A stretch of DNA of 64,000 nt from Vicinamibacteria bacterium (lineage in GTDB: Bacteria; Acidobacteriota; Vicinamibacteria; Vicinamibacterales; UBA8438): contig JAJEEU010000042.1 in assembly GCA_022820825.1 (NCBI GenBank), positions 114,020 through 178,019 of the forward strand, in the 5' to 3' direction. The position numbers were made by a program, and so were the translations under genes. Below are positions 34,932-44,046 of the stretch, piece after piece. Positions within the stretch are counted from its first letter, which is position 1. Each line of letters begins with the position of its first letter. Below the pieces are notes generated by a model. The model was not told the origin of the DNA. It saw only the letters and a list, made by a program, of their open reading frames with translations, and searched no databases.

Positions 34932-36089
34932 CTAGGGAAGCGCGGCCGCTTCGAGGTTGAACCCGCCGCCCGCGGCCTCGACGAGGAGCATGGCGCGCGA
35001 CGCATCCAGCAGGTCGAGTTGCCGCACGCCCTGCATGGACGCGATGGTCTCGAACGGCACGCCGGCCGTGTCGGGGACATGCTCGTCGATGCCCACGGCC
35101 TCGGCGAACGGCTCGGTCGGCACCTTCATCACGCCGCGCTGGTTGTTCGACAGCAGGATGTAGTCCTGCCCGTCCTTCTCGTAGACGATCATGTCGAGCG
35201 GGCGGTTGCGGTTCCCGAACTCCGCGATCGTCGTCCCCTGGATCTTGCCGCCCGGTTGCAGCGCCGAGATCGGGAACTTGACGAGCGGCGTGCACAGGTA
35301 GCTGGCGACGATGGACGGCTCGCCGTCGATCTCGTACGGCACGAACGTGAACACCGGCGAGAACGTCTCGAGCTGTCCGTGCGCGCCGTGGTAGATCTCG
35401 ACGCTCGTGCCGCGGTCCGCCGTCCGGAAGGGATACGGGATCACCCGCATCTTGGAGGCGAATTCCTCGTTCGACAACCCGGAGACGAACAGGTTGCCGT
35501 CCACGTACGCCATGTGCGTGATGGTCTGCACGCCCATCAGCCCCGCGGGGTCGACCGTGTCCGGGTAGTTGGGCACCGGAATCGAGCGCCCGTCGGCGAG
35601 CACCAGCGGCGTCTCGGCCGGCGGCGGGTTCGGCACGCCAATCCGCATGTAGCGGACGTTGTCGAAAGAGATGACCTCGAGCTCGCCCGCGCCGTCCACG
35701 CGCACGAGAACGGGCGTCGAGGCAGCGCCGAGGCCGCGCATCACCGAGATCCAGGTGTTGCGGGTATTCGGATCCACAACCATGTCGGTGATGATCAGGT
35801 TCTCCGCGTCGATGCCGAGCAGACCGGCGATCTTGCGGTCGATGGCGGGCACGTCCTGCGTGCCGGGCGCGCCGCCGGCCATCTGGTCGCCGAGCTGCAG
35901 CGCGGTGATGGTCACCTCCTGGCCGTCGGCCGCGAAGATCACCCCTTCCGGCCCGAACGCCAGCTTGCCGATGTGCTTGAATTCCGGCGTCACGCCGGTC
36001 ATTGCATCCGAGTTGGCCGCCGACGGCGACCCGGCGGCCGCCAGGCTCAAGGCGACGACGAACAGCAGGCTGATACGTGACTTGGACAT
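34932..36089 (-). CDS. Secreted propeller-like protein of the TonB cassette
   Basis: Exported protein of 385 aa, with the signal peptide ending near 'AAAGSPSAAN'. Segments such as 'IGKLAFGPEGVIFAADGQEV', 'TDMVVDPNTRNTWISVMRG', 'THMAYVDGNLFVSGLSNEEF' and 'GVRQLDLLDASRAMLLVEAA' suggest a beta-propeller. No catalytic motif and no named family recognised. AAGGAG lies 8 nt before the ATG at 36089. Its position between the TonB receptor (48 bp upstream) and the lipoprotein suggests a periplasmic partner of uptake or of the quinoprotein. Confidence 0.75.
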   Translation of the reverse strand: MSKSRISLLFVVALSLAAAGSPSAANSDAMTGVTPEFKHIGKLAFGPEGVIFAADGQEVTITALQLGDQMAGGAPGTQDVPAIDRKIAGLLGIDAENLIITDMVVDPNTRNTWISVMRGLGAASTPVLVRVDGAGELEVISFDNVRYMRIGVPNPPPAETPLVLADGRSIPVPNYPDTVDPAGLMGVQTITHMAYVDGNLFVSGLSNEEFASKMRVIPYPFRTADRGTSVEIYHGAHGQLETFSPVFTFVPYEIDGEPSIVASYLCTPLVKFPISALQPGGKIQGTTIAEFGNRNRPLDMIVYEKDGQDYILLSNNQRGVMKVPTEPFAEAVGIDEHVPDTAGVPFETIASMQGVRQLDLLDASRAMLLVEAAGGGFNLEAAALP

Positions 36090-36137
36090 CCTGTGAGCTC
36101 CTTCCCGCCGCATTATATGCAGCCTTCGAACCGTCTG

Positions 36138-39116
36138 CTACCACTCGAACTGCAGCGCCGGCTTGATCAACCGCCCGAGGAGAATCTCGTCGGGCCGCAG
36201 CCAGTTCGGTCCGTAGGCGTTCTCCTGGGCGAGGATCGTGTTCTCGTTGAACAGATTCGCGATATCCAGCATCGCGCGCGCCCGCATGCCGGCGAATTCG
36301 AACGCCTTGCCGAACCGCAGGTCTACCTGGTGCAGCCGCTCACCATAGAGCGTACCTGGCTCCACCAGCGGGATCTCCACCGTCGGGCCGCTGAACCCCG
36401 TGCGCGCCGGATCGAGGAACCGGACGGTCCCCGCCGCGACGTCGGCGCCCGTAAGCGTCCAGTACGCCAGTTGTTCCGGTCCCGGAATGGCCGAATACGT
36501 CAGGGCCAGATCGATGTCGTACGGCAGTCCGACCGTGCCGAGGAACTTGAACGTGCTGCGCCACGGCGGGCGGATCTCGCAGTGATGGCCGCCGGGCTGG
36601 GGGAAGTCGACGTCGCCCGACCACGATCCCTGCGGGGAATCGACGACGAAGCAGGCCTCCCGGTTGTTGCCCAGCGTGCCGGTGCTCATGCCGCCCTGAA
36701 TGGTGACGTTGCCCCGGCGGTAGTTCATCGTCGCGTCGACGCCCTGCCAGCTTTCCCGGATGGTGCCGAAGTTCGTGTCGCGCGTCCGCAACGTCTCGGT
36801 CAGGCCGAACTGCGCGGGATTGATGTCGAACAGGCCGCAGACCTCGCTGCCGCTCACGCCGCCGAGGCGTGAATCGGACGGCGCCGCCACGCAGTACTCG
36901 TCGTAGTTCTGTGGCGTCACGCCGACCAGGTCGTTGACGACGAAGTTGCGGTAGTGCCGCGAGACGTACAGCACCTCGACGGAGAGGCCGTCGAGCAACT
37001 GGTGCTGCACGCCGCCGGTGAATTCCCAGTTGTTCTGCCGGATGCCCCAACCGTCCCGGATGGCGTCGTCGGCGGTGATGTTGGTCACCGGCGTGGCGAA
37101 GTTCCGATTGCTCCCGGGGAATCCCAGCAGCTCGCTGTCGTCGGGATGCAGGTCGCCGTTCAAGTCGCGCCAGCCGAGCGTGGTCTGCTGGTTGAACACC
37201 AGGGGGTTGACGGACGCCGCGAAGGCCGTGCCCTCGTCCACGACGTAGCGGCTGGCCGAGAACTTGAGCGCGGTGCGCGCGTCGCCGAACAGGTCGTAGG
37301 CGATGCCGAGCCGCGGGGAGATGTCCTTCCAGTTCGGCACGTTGTCGATCTGGGGCCACTGCTGGTAGGGGGCGAAGCGGCCCGGACCGCTGAAGTTGTG
37401 CTCGGACGGGACGCTGCCCACGTGCGCGTCATAGCGGATGCCCGCGTTGACGGTGAGCCGGTCGATCGTCCACTGGTCCTGGGCGTACAGGCCGAGCTTC
37501 TGGAAGTTCTCGCGCTGCGTCCACGGACCGTTCTCGGCCGTCACGGCCACGGGGAATCCGTTGGCCGTGACCAGCCTGACCTGTCCGTTGAACGACCGGT
37601 CCGTCCAGCTCAACCAGCCCTGGTCGTAGGTGAAGCCGAACTTCGCGCTGTGGGAGCCGGTGACGTAGGAGACGCTGGCGCCGGCCGTGTGCTGGCGGGT
37701 CAGGGTCGCGCCGTAGCCCAGCAGCACGTTGGCGCGGAAGAAGGTGCCGCTGACGACGTCGTACACGCCGAGGATGTCGCTGTAGGCGAGACCTTCCCGC
37801 GTGCCCGTCAGACGCGAGTCGTTGAAGTGGTTGGTGTAGCGCGCCTCCAGCAGCAGCCGGTTGGTCGCCGGCAGCGTCCACTTGCCCTGGAGCACGCTCG
37901 ACCACGGCACGTCCGACAGCCACGCGCCTTCGTACGAAATGGTCGACGTGGCGAGCAGGCCGTCCTGCGCCCACTGGTGGTTCGACGCGTAGAACCCCAG
38001 CTTGTTGCGCTCCGACGCCTGCCACGTGAGGCGGCCGCTGTACATCTCGTGTCCGAGGTCGTCCACGGTCGGTCTGCTCTCGTCCACGTTCCCGGCGGCG
38101 CCGAGACGGGGGTTCCACATGTACGCCAGCGGGTCGATGGAATGGAAGCTGCCGGGCTGTTCCTTCTCGGCTCCCTCGAAGCGCACGGATGCGAACCACC
38201 ACAGGCGGTCCTCCCGCACCGGCCCGCCGGCCGACAGGTTCAGGTCGCGCAACTCGGTCAGCTCGGCGGCCTCCGGCAGGCCCGCGTCGATCAGCTCCTG
38301 GCTCGTGTTGTCGCTCTGCAGACTGGCGTTGGTGTACGTCGTGAAGAAGCTGCCCGAAAAGGAGTTGCCGCCCTCCTTCGGGATCATGTTGGCGCGCACG
38401 CCGCCGGTCATCGTCTCGGCCGAGACCGCGCTCGTCTCGAACTGGTACTCCTCGATTTCGCCGGGATCGATGTTGTGGGCGATCAGCGTGCCGGACCCGC
38501 CGCGCGTCAGGCGCACCCCGTCGAATTCCTCGTTGTAATCCCCGCCGCGGCTGCCGTGGATCTGGCTGTTGCCGCGATTGAGCTCGGTGCCGCCGACGTC
38601 GTGGCTGGAGCCGGTCACCGAGATGGTCATGCCGGGGATGAGCTCGGACATCTGTCTGATGTTGCGCCCGGTCGGAAGCTCGTTGCGGACCTCGTCGCTC
38701 AGCGTCGTCTCCTGCACGACGTTGCGGATGTCGACGTCCGGCGCCTGTCCCGTCACCGTTACGGTTTCCTCCACGGCGCCCACCTGCATCTGCGCGTTCA
38801 CCGTCACGAGCACGGCGCCGCTCAGCTCGATGCCCTCGCGCACGACGGTGGAGAACCCCGGCAGCGTGAACGTCACGGAATAGTCGCCGGGCCGCAGGCT
38901 GATGATGGTGAACAGTCCTTCACCGTCGGTGACGGCGGTGCGTGCCTGCTCGATGAGCGCGGGGCTCCGGGCTTCCACCGTCACCCCCGGCAGGACCGCG
39001 CCCGTTTCGTCGGTGACGCGGCCCGTGAGGCCGACGTTCTGGCCCCACGACTGGGCGGGAAGCAGCACGGTAATGGCAGCGACGAGCAAGTACGGTTCGA
39101 TTCGACTACGACGCAT
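36138..39116 (-). CDS. TonB-dependent receptor with carboxypeptidase-like N-domain (1)
   Basis: Outer-membrane receptor of 992 aa. After the signal peptide (ending 'PAQSWGQ') comes the CarboxypepD_reg-like fold ('GRVTDETGAVLPGVTVEARS', 'FTIISLRPGDYSVTFTLPGF'). A plug region follows ('EETVTVTGQAPDVDIRNVVQ', 'LPTGRNIRQMSELIPGMTIS') and then a long beta-barrel ending in 'LLGRLIKPALQFEW' with a C-terminal aromatic residue. This is the Oar-like subgroup common in Acidobacteriota. Its ligand is unknown, but the downstream quinoprotein and lipoproteins suggest a small organic substrate. The ATG at 39116 has AAGGAG 9 nt upstream; a GTG at 39149 would include that SD and is rejected. Confidence 0.92.
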   Translation of the reverse strand: MRRSRIEPYLLVAAITVLLPAQSWGQNVGLTGRVTDETGAVLPGVTVEARSPALIEQARTAVTDGEGLFTIISLRPGDYSVTFTLPGFSTVVREGIELSGAVLVTVNAQMQVGAVEETVTVTGQAPDVDIRNVVQETTLSDEVRNELPTGRNIRQMSELIPGMTISVTGSSHDVGGTELNRGNSQIHGSRGGDYNEEFDGVRLTRGGSGTLIAHNIDPGEIEEYQFETSAVSAETMTGGVRANMIPKEGGNSFSGSFFTTYTNASLQSDNTSQELIDAGLPEAAELTELRDLNLSAGGPVREDRLWWFASVRFEGAEKEQPGSFHSIDPLAYMWNPRLGAAGNVDESRPTVDDLGHEMYSGRLTWQASERNKLGFYASNHQWAQDGLLATSTISYEGAWLSDVPWSSVLQGKWTLPATNRLLLEARYTNHFNDSRLTGTREGLAYSDILGVYDVVSGTFFRANVLLGYGATLTRQHTAGASVSYVTGSHSAKFGFTYDQGWLSWTDRSFNGQVRLVTANGFPVAVTAENGPWTQRENFQKLGLYAQDQWTIDRLTVNAGIRYDAHVGSVPSEHNFSGPGRFAPYQQWPQIDNVPNWKDISPRLGIAYDLFGDARTALKFSASRYVVDEGTAFAASVNPLVFNQQTTLGWRDLNGDLHPDDSELLGFPGSNRNFATPVTNITADDAIRDGWGIRQNNWEFTGGVQHQLLDGLSVEVLYVSRHYRNFVVNDLVGVTPQNYDEYCVAAPSDSRLGGVSGSEVCGLFDINPAQFGLTETLRTRDTNFGTIRESWQGVDATMNYRRGNVTIQGGMSTGTLGNNREACFVVDSPQGSWSGDVDFPQPGGHHCEIRPPWRSTFKFLGTVGLPYDIDLALTYSAIPGPEQLAYWTLTGADVAAGTVRFLDPARTGFSGPTVEIPLVEPGTLYGERLHQVDLRFGKAFEFAGMRARAMLDIANLFNENTILAQENAYGPNWLRPDEILLGRLIKPALQFEW

Positions 39117-39145
39117 TCCGGGCTTCTCCTTGGTTTGTGGTGAGT

Positions 39146-39260
39146 TCACGACACGTTACGTGAGACGGCGCGGAATGTCCACCGGTGGACTGGACGCCGC
39201 GTGCCGACGGGCGGCGGCGGGTTGGCGGGCGCCGCGAGCCGGTGTGGCGCGGCTGTTGTC
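39146..39260 (-). pseudogene. Decayed C-terminal fragment of a 43498-44046-like gene
   Basis: The short frame ending at the TGA at 39146-39148 reads 'LAAPANPPPPVGTRRPVHRW' then 'TFRAVSRN'. The intact protein at 43498-44046 ends 'LEAPYNPPAPIGTPRPDHWW' then 'TFRVVSRSG', with clear DNA-level similarity too. An in-frame TAG lies upstream, so only the last ~35 codons remain. Both sequences sit directly upstream of a TonB receptor on the same strand, which points to duplication of a two-gene unit followed by loss of the first gene here. No start codon or SD is associated with it. Confidence 0.6.
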
Positions 39261-39326
39261 ACAGGCTGTTGCTGCAACTAGACTCGACCTGCCGGCGCGG
39301 GCGTACCGGAATCGGGGGAGGGGCCA

Positions 39327-40367
39327 ATGTCTGGCAGGCGCACCGACAAGCACGGCGGCGGCGTTCCGGAGAATTCGCGACGACGCAGGGCCCTCGTACT
39401 GGGCTCGATGGGTGTTGCGGGCGTTCTCATCCATCCGCACGCCGCTGCGTCCTTCGCGCTCGCGCCGCCTCCGCCCCTGCGGCCGCGCCAGACTGGCGCG
39501 CGTGGCGGCTCGCCGGAACGCGTCATCGTCAACGGACTCGGCATCGAGTACGAAGTCGTCGGCGAAGGCGAGCCCGCGGTGATCACGCCGGGAGGACGCT
39601 TCTCGAAGGACACCCCGGGCGTGCGCGAGCTGGCGCAGGCGCTGGCGCGCGGCGGCAAGCGCGTGCTCATATGGGATCGTCCCAACTGCGGGGGATCGGA
39701 CGTCGGCTTCGACGCGGAATCGGAAACGGCGCTCAATGCCGACACGCTGGCGGGGCTTCTGCGCGCACTTGACATGGCGCCCGCTCTGGTCGTCGGCGGT
39801 TCGGCCGGCTCGCGCGTGTCGCTGCACGCCGCGGTGCGCCATCCGGACGTCGTCTCGAAGCTCTTCGTCCTGTGGATCAGCGGCGGCCCCATCGGTCTGG
39901 CCTCGCTCGCCGTCCACTACTGCCAGGGTTCCGCGCAAGCCGCGAACACGGGCGGGATGGAGGCGGTGGCCGCGCTACCCGAATGGGCCGAGGTCATCCG
40001 CCGCAACCCGGAGAACCGCGCGCGCATCCTGTCCCAGGACCCCGCGCGGTTCATCGAGACCATGCAGCGCTGGGCCGCGGCGTTCTTCCCGTTGCCGGGT
40101 TCCCCCGTGCCGGGCCTGACAGTGCAGGACTTCGGCTCGCTCCGGATGCCCGTGATGGTGTTGCGCAGCGGCGCCAGCGACCTCAGCCATCCGCGCAGGA
40201 CCAGCGAAGAGGTGCATGAACTCATCCCCGGCGCGGTCATCGCCGAGCCGCCGTGGCCCGACAACGAGTGGCTCATGCGCCAGGCGGCCGCCGCCGCCGG
40301 GGAAGGCCTGTTCGCGAACTGGCCCCGGCTCGCCCCGCAGATCCTCGATTTTGCGGCAGGTGCCTAG
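39327..40367 (+). CDS. Alpha/beta-fold hydrolase, exported
   Basis: Hydrolase of 346 aa with a twin-arginine-like N-terminus ('NSRRRRALVLGSMGVAGVLI'). The alpha/beta core starts at 'VNGLGIEYEVVGEGEPAVIT', then 'VLIWDRPNCGGSDVGFD' (strand 5 turn), the nucleophile elbow 'LVVGGSAGSRVSLHAAVRHP' (GxSxG), 'MPVMVLRSGASDLSHPRRTS' (acid region) and a late 'PWPDNEW' segment in place of a canonical His; the catalytic His is not obvious at its expected place ('...EPPWPDNEWLMRQ'). It may therefore be inactive or use another residue. GGGGAGGGG precedes the ATG. Stands alone between two TonB systems. Confidence 0.82.
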   Translation: MSGRRTDKHGGGVPENSRRRRALVLGSMGVAGVLIHPHAAASFALAPPPPLRPRQTGARGGSPERVIVNGLGIEYEVVGEGEPAVITPGGRFSKDTPGVRELAQALARGGKRVLIWDRPNCGGSDVGFDAESETALNADTLAGLLRALDMAPALVVGGSAGSRVSLHAAVRHPDVVSKLFVLWISGGPIGLASLAVHYCQGSAQAANTGGMEAVAALPEWAEVIRRNPENRARILSQDPARFIETMQRWAAAFFPLPGSPVPGLTVQDFGSLRMPVMVLRSGASDLSHPRRTSEEVHELIPGAVIAEPPWPDNEWLMRQAAAAAGEGLFANWPRLAPQILDFAAGA

Positions 40368-40389
40368 CCGGGAGTTCACATACGGATTC

Positions 40390-43377
40390 CTAGAAGTCCA
40401 GTTGGAAGGCGAACTTGGCCAGCCGGCCGGGCATGATCGCCACCGGCTGCAGGTAGCCGCCGCCCAGGCTGTACTCCTCCTTCGTGACGGCGTTCGCGTT
40501 GAAGACGTTGAACAGGTCGAACATGGCCCGCAGCCGCGTCCCGCCCCCCATGTTGAAGATCTTGGTGAAGCGCAGGTCGAACTGGTTGAACCGCTCGCCG
40601 TAGTCAGTGCCCGGTTCGAGGACGCTGACGGTGACGGCGCCGGCGGTGTGCGGCCGCCCCAGCGCCTGCGTCAGTTGGGCCTCGGTGTACGTGTGGTATG
40701 CGAACCGCTCGGGTCCGGCCTGCGACTGCAGCGAGCCGGCCACCTGGATGTCGTACGGGAACGTGTACGAGCCGAGCAGCTTGACCTGGGTCAGCCAGTT
40801 GGTGCTGGTGTCACAGTATTCCAGCGCCACGGTGTCGCCGTCGCCGCTCCGCCCGGCGAGAATCTCCGGCGCCGCGGTCTGCAGTGCGCAATAGTCGCTG
40901 CTGGTCGTTCCGGTGCTCAGCCCCCCCTGCAGCAGCACGCCCTGCAGCCGCGCGTCGATCGTGACGTCGACGCCGTTCCAGGTCCGGCTCTCGCCCCCGA
41001 ACGCATCGGCATGCGTGGTGATGTCGTCGGGCAGGCGGCCGAACGCCTCCGGGTTGATGTCGTAGAGGGTGAGACTGCCGCCGCCGCCGTCGGGCAGTCG
41101 CGGGTCCGCCGGGACGGCGACCGTGAACTCGTCGTAGTCGCCGGCGGCAACGGCGCGGTTGTCCTCGACGCTGAAGTTGACGTAGTTGCGCCGGAAGTAG
41201 CCCACGTCGAGTGAGACGCCCGGCACCAGCTCTTGCTGCACGCTCGCAGACAACTCCCAGTTGGAGAACCGGTTGCCCCAGCCGAACGCCCAGTCGCCGT
41301 CGTAGAACGTCGTGATGATCGGCTGACCGAAGGCCGGGTTGGGGTTCGGGGTCAGCAACTCGCCGTTGGGCGCCGGATTGAGCGGATCGCCCTGCACGAT
41401 GCGGTCGCCGTTGAAATCACGCCAGAAGCGCTGCTGCTGGCGGTTGTTGAGCCCGGGATTGAGACCTTCCGCCCAGTCGCTCGCCGAGCGGTGGCCGTAG
41501 CGGCTGGCCGATGCCTTCAACGCCGTCCGGCCGTCGCCGCGCAGGTCGTACGCCACGCCGAGCCGCGGCTGAAAGTCCTTCCACGTCACGGCAGTCAGCG
41601 CCGGCACGAAGAACTCCTGCGGCTGCCAGACGGACGGGAGGATGAGCTGGTCGGGGTAGCCGCTGCGGAAATAGTCGAAGCGGACCCCGGCGTTCACGGT
41701 CAGTCGCTCGACGGTCCACTGGTCCTGCGCGTAGATTCCGAGGCTCGGCTTGAGCTCGCTCGTGGCCGTTCCGGGTGTCCAGAACCTGGCGAAGAGGGGC
41801 TGGTTGTTGAGCGTCAGAAAGGTCGACCAATCGTTGTGGCTGTCGTTCAGCGTGGTCGAGTCGATCCACAGCATCGTCATCCCGACCTTGAGGTTGTGGC
41901 TGCCGGTGACGTACGACATCGAACCGCGGACGAACTCCGAGGTCTTCGGACTGATCCGCTGCGTGATCCCCGAGAACCAGCTGCTCATGTTGCGGAACGC
42001 TACGAGGCTGGTCACTTCCAGTATGCCGGGTATCGTGGGCGCCGCGTCCTCGGCCGGCAGCAGGTCGTTCTTCACCGGGGTATGCGAGACACCCGCCTCG
42101 AACAGGAGACGGTTGGTCTGGGGCCGCGTCCACGTGACCTGGTACGTGTTGACCGCGGTGGCCTGCTGGATGGCCGCCTCCGGCGCGATGAACAACGCTC
42201 CCAGAGTATTGCCCTGCAGCGTGCGGGGCTTCTTGTAGGCGCTGTTGCTCCAGAACGCCTTGAGCTTGTCGCGCGACGTCGCCTGCCACGTCAGGTGGAT
42301 GGTCTGGTCGTACGCCAGCGCAGCGTCGATCGACGGTTGCGTGAGATCGGCGACGTAGGCGAATGCGGTCGAGTCCTGGTTGATGAACGTGTTGGCCGCC
42401 TGCAGGTTGGCCCGCTGTGTCGTATGGCCCAGGAAGAACCAGAGGCGGTCGCGGACGATTGGACCGCCGACAGATGGATTGACGAGCCACACCTCTTCCA
42501 GTTGGGTGCCGGTTTCCAGGCCGCGGCTGCGCAGGTCGTCATCGACGTTGTTGGCATGCAGATCCTTGAAGGAGAACGTCGTGAAGAAGTTGCCGCTGAA
42601 CTCGTTGCTGCCCTCGCGGGGGATCATGTTTATCCGCACGCCGCCGGTCTCGACCTCGGCCGAGTGTGCCGAGTACTCGACCGACACCTCCTCGAAATTG
42701 CCGTCCGCGAGAAACTGGTGCGAGTAGCCTTGTACGACGGGATCGCTCACGTCCATCCCGGATACGTCGAGCGTCTGGTCTTCGTAGGATCCACCGTGGA
42801 TTCTGAGCCGTTGGCCGCTCTGCGTCGTCAGTCCCCCGGCGTCCTGGGACAGGCTGGTTCCGGGAGGCGAGTCGCCGCCCATGCCCGGCACGAGGAGCGC
42901 GTAGCTCTGCATCGACTTGCCGGTCGGCACGCTCTCGATCACCTCGCGGTCGATGACCTGGCGCTGGTCGACGTTCTGGATGTCGACCACCGGGCTCGCG
43001 CCCGACACGGTTACCGTCTCCTGGATGTCGCCTACCGCCATCTGCACATCCACCGCCGCGGTGAATCCGGTCCGGAGCTGAATACCCTCCCGTGCGACCG
43101 TGTTGAAGCCCGGCAATCCGAAGGTCACGGTGTATTCGCCCGGTTCGAGGGCGACGATCAGGTACTGCCCGGCGCCGTCGGTGACCGCCGTTCGCACCTG
43201 CTCGATGATGGCCGGGCTGCGGGCCTCCACCGTCACCCCTGGCAGGACGGCTCCAGTCGTGTCCGTGACGGTGCCGCCGATGGCCTGGGCGTACGCGGAA
43301 TTGGGTGCGAGGAAGAGGCAGCAGACCGACGCTGCCAGCACGAGACGGTCACACGGCCGGATACTGAGAGTGTCCAT
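40390..43377 (-). CDS. TonB-dependent receptor with carboxypeptidase-like N-domain (2)
   Basis: Outer-membrane receptor of 995 aa, paralogous to the one at 36.1-39.1 kb. It has a signal peptide, the regulatory-like fold ('GTVTDTTGAVLPGVTVEARS', 'QYLIVALEPGEYTVTFGLPG'), a plug ('IQETVTVSGASPVVDIQNVD', 'VPTGKSMQSYALLVPGMGGD') and a barrel with a C-terminal 'PGRLAKFAFQLDF'. The start at 43377 is the second of two adjacent ATGs and has the better SD spacing (GGAGG). Upstream, 120 bp away, lies a small membrane protein coupled to FO synthase. Unlike receptor 1, no quinoprotein follows; the downstream gene is convergent. Confidence 0.92.
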   Translation of the reverse strand: MDTLSIRPCDRLVLAASVCCLFLAPNSAYAQAIGGTVTDTTGAVLPGVTVEARSPAIIEQVRTAVTDGAGQYLIVALEPGEYTVTFGLPGFNTVAREGIQLRTGFTAAVDVQMAVGDIQETVTVSGASPVVDIQNVDQRQVIDREVIESVPTGKSMQSYALLVPGMGGDSPPGTSLSQDAGGLTTQSGQRLRIHGGSYEDQTLDVSGMDVSDPVVQGYSHQFLADGNFEEVSVEYSAHSAEVETGGVRINMIPREGSNEFSGNFFTTFSFKDLHANNVDDDLRSRGLETGTQLEEVWLVNPSVGGPIVRDRLWFFLGHTTQRANLQAANTFINQDSTAFAYVADLTQPSIDAALAYDQTIHLTWQATSRDKLKAFWSNSAYKKPRTLQGNTLGALFIAPEAAIQQATAVNTYQVTWTRPQTNRLLFEAGVSHTPVKNDLLPAEDAAPTIPGILEVTSLVAFRNMSSWFSGITQRISPKTSEFVRGSMSYVTGSHNLKVGMTMLWIDSTTLNDSHNDWSTFLTLNNQPLFARFWTPGTATSELKPSLGIYAQDQWTVERLTVNAGVRFDYFRSGYPDQLILPSVWQPQEFFVPALTAVTWKDFQPRLGVAYDLRGDGRTALKASASRYGHRSASDWAEGLNPGLNNRQQQRFWRDFNGDRIVQGDPLNPAPNGELLTPNPNPAFGQPIITTFYDGDWAFGWGNRFSNWELSASVQQELVPGVSLDVGYFRRNYVNFSVEDNRAVAAGDYDEFTVAVPADPRLPDGGGGSLTLYDINPEAFGRLPDDITTHADAFGGESRTWNGVDVTIDARLQGVLLQGGLSTGTTSSDYCALQTAAPEILAGRSGDGDTVALEYCDTSTNWLTQVKLLGSYTFPYDIQVAGSLQSQAGPERFAYHTYTEAQLTQALGRPHTAGAVTVSVLEPGTDYGERFNQFDLRFTKIFNMGGGTRLRAMFDLFNVFNANAVTKEEYSLGGGYLQPVAIMPGRLAKFAFQLDF

Positions 43378-43497
43378 CATTCCCCTCCAGGGTGAACGCG
43401 AACCCGCAGCCGCCGTACGGTCTCAATCCGTTGGATTGCCGCTCAAAACCTAGATCTTTCCGCGGATGCTGTCAATGCAGGAAGATTGCGGCGCGCG

Positions 43498-44046
43498 TCA
43501 TCCGCTGCGCGAGACGACGCGGAACGTCCACCAGTGGTCCGGTCGCGGCGTGCCGATCGGTGCGGGCGGGTTGTACGGCGCCTCCAGCGAATTGAGCTTT
43601 TCGAGCCGTGCCTCCCAGGACCGGTCCATCTCGGCGGGATCCTGGATGCGCGTCAACGTGACCGGATAGACCGTGTCGTCGAGGCGCAGCCGCGCCCAGC
43701 CGTTGCGCTCGGCGATTCCGGACCAGCGCTTGCCGTCGCAGTTCGAGCAGCTCAGGTACAGGTCGCCGCCGCTCGTGGCGAAGCAGTTGAGGTTGATGGA
43801 GTGCGGCAGCAGCGGCGCGCGGATCTGGATCTGGCACAGGTCGACCCGGTTGGCGAATCGCCAGTCGCTGACCGGTTCCGCCTGCACCGCGCCGAACAGC
43901 CAGCCCCCCGGCGTCCGCTCGCACGGACAGATGGCCGAAAATGCCGCGAAACCGCCGCCCAGCACGGCCAGCACCGCGACCGCCGCGATTACTGCCCCGC
44001 GCTGCGATACCCGGCTCGAGATGTTGCCGCCATTTCCGTCACTCAT
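43498..44046 (-). CDS. Membrane-anchored protein coupled to FO synthase
   Basis: Protein of 182 aa with one N-terminal membrane helix ('AVIAAVAVLAVLGGGFAAF') and an extracytoplasmic domain. The domain holds several cysteines ('AICPCERTPGGW', 'LNCFATSGGDLYLSCSNCDG') and then 'KRWSGIAERNGWARLRLDDT', 'VYPVTLTRIQDPAEMDRSWE'. The latter segment has the flavour of split-barrel proteins (gK.W...v..n..vRL....Ypv), a fold that includes F420- and FMN-binding enzymes, but I cannot establish that. Its ATG overlaps the cofGH stop (ATGA), indicating coupled translation. A decayed copy of its C-terminus lies upstream of the other TonB receptor at 39.2 kb. Confidence 0.6.
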   Translation of the reverse strand: MSDGNGGNISSRVSQRGAVIAAVAVLAVLGGGFAAFSAICPCERTPGGWLFGAVQAEPVSDWRFANRVDLCQIQIRAPLLPHSINLNCFATSGGDLYLSCSNCDGKRWSGIAERNGWARLRLDDTVYPVTLTRIQDPAEMDRSWEARLEKLNSLEAPYNPPAPIGTPRPDHWWTFRVVSRSG

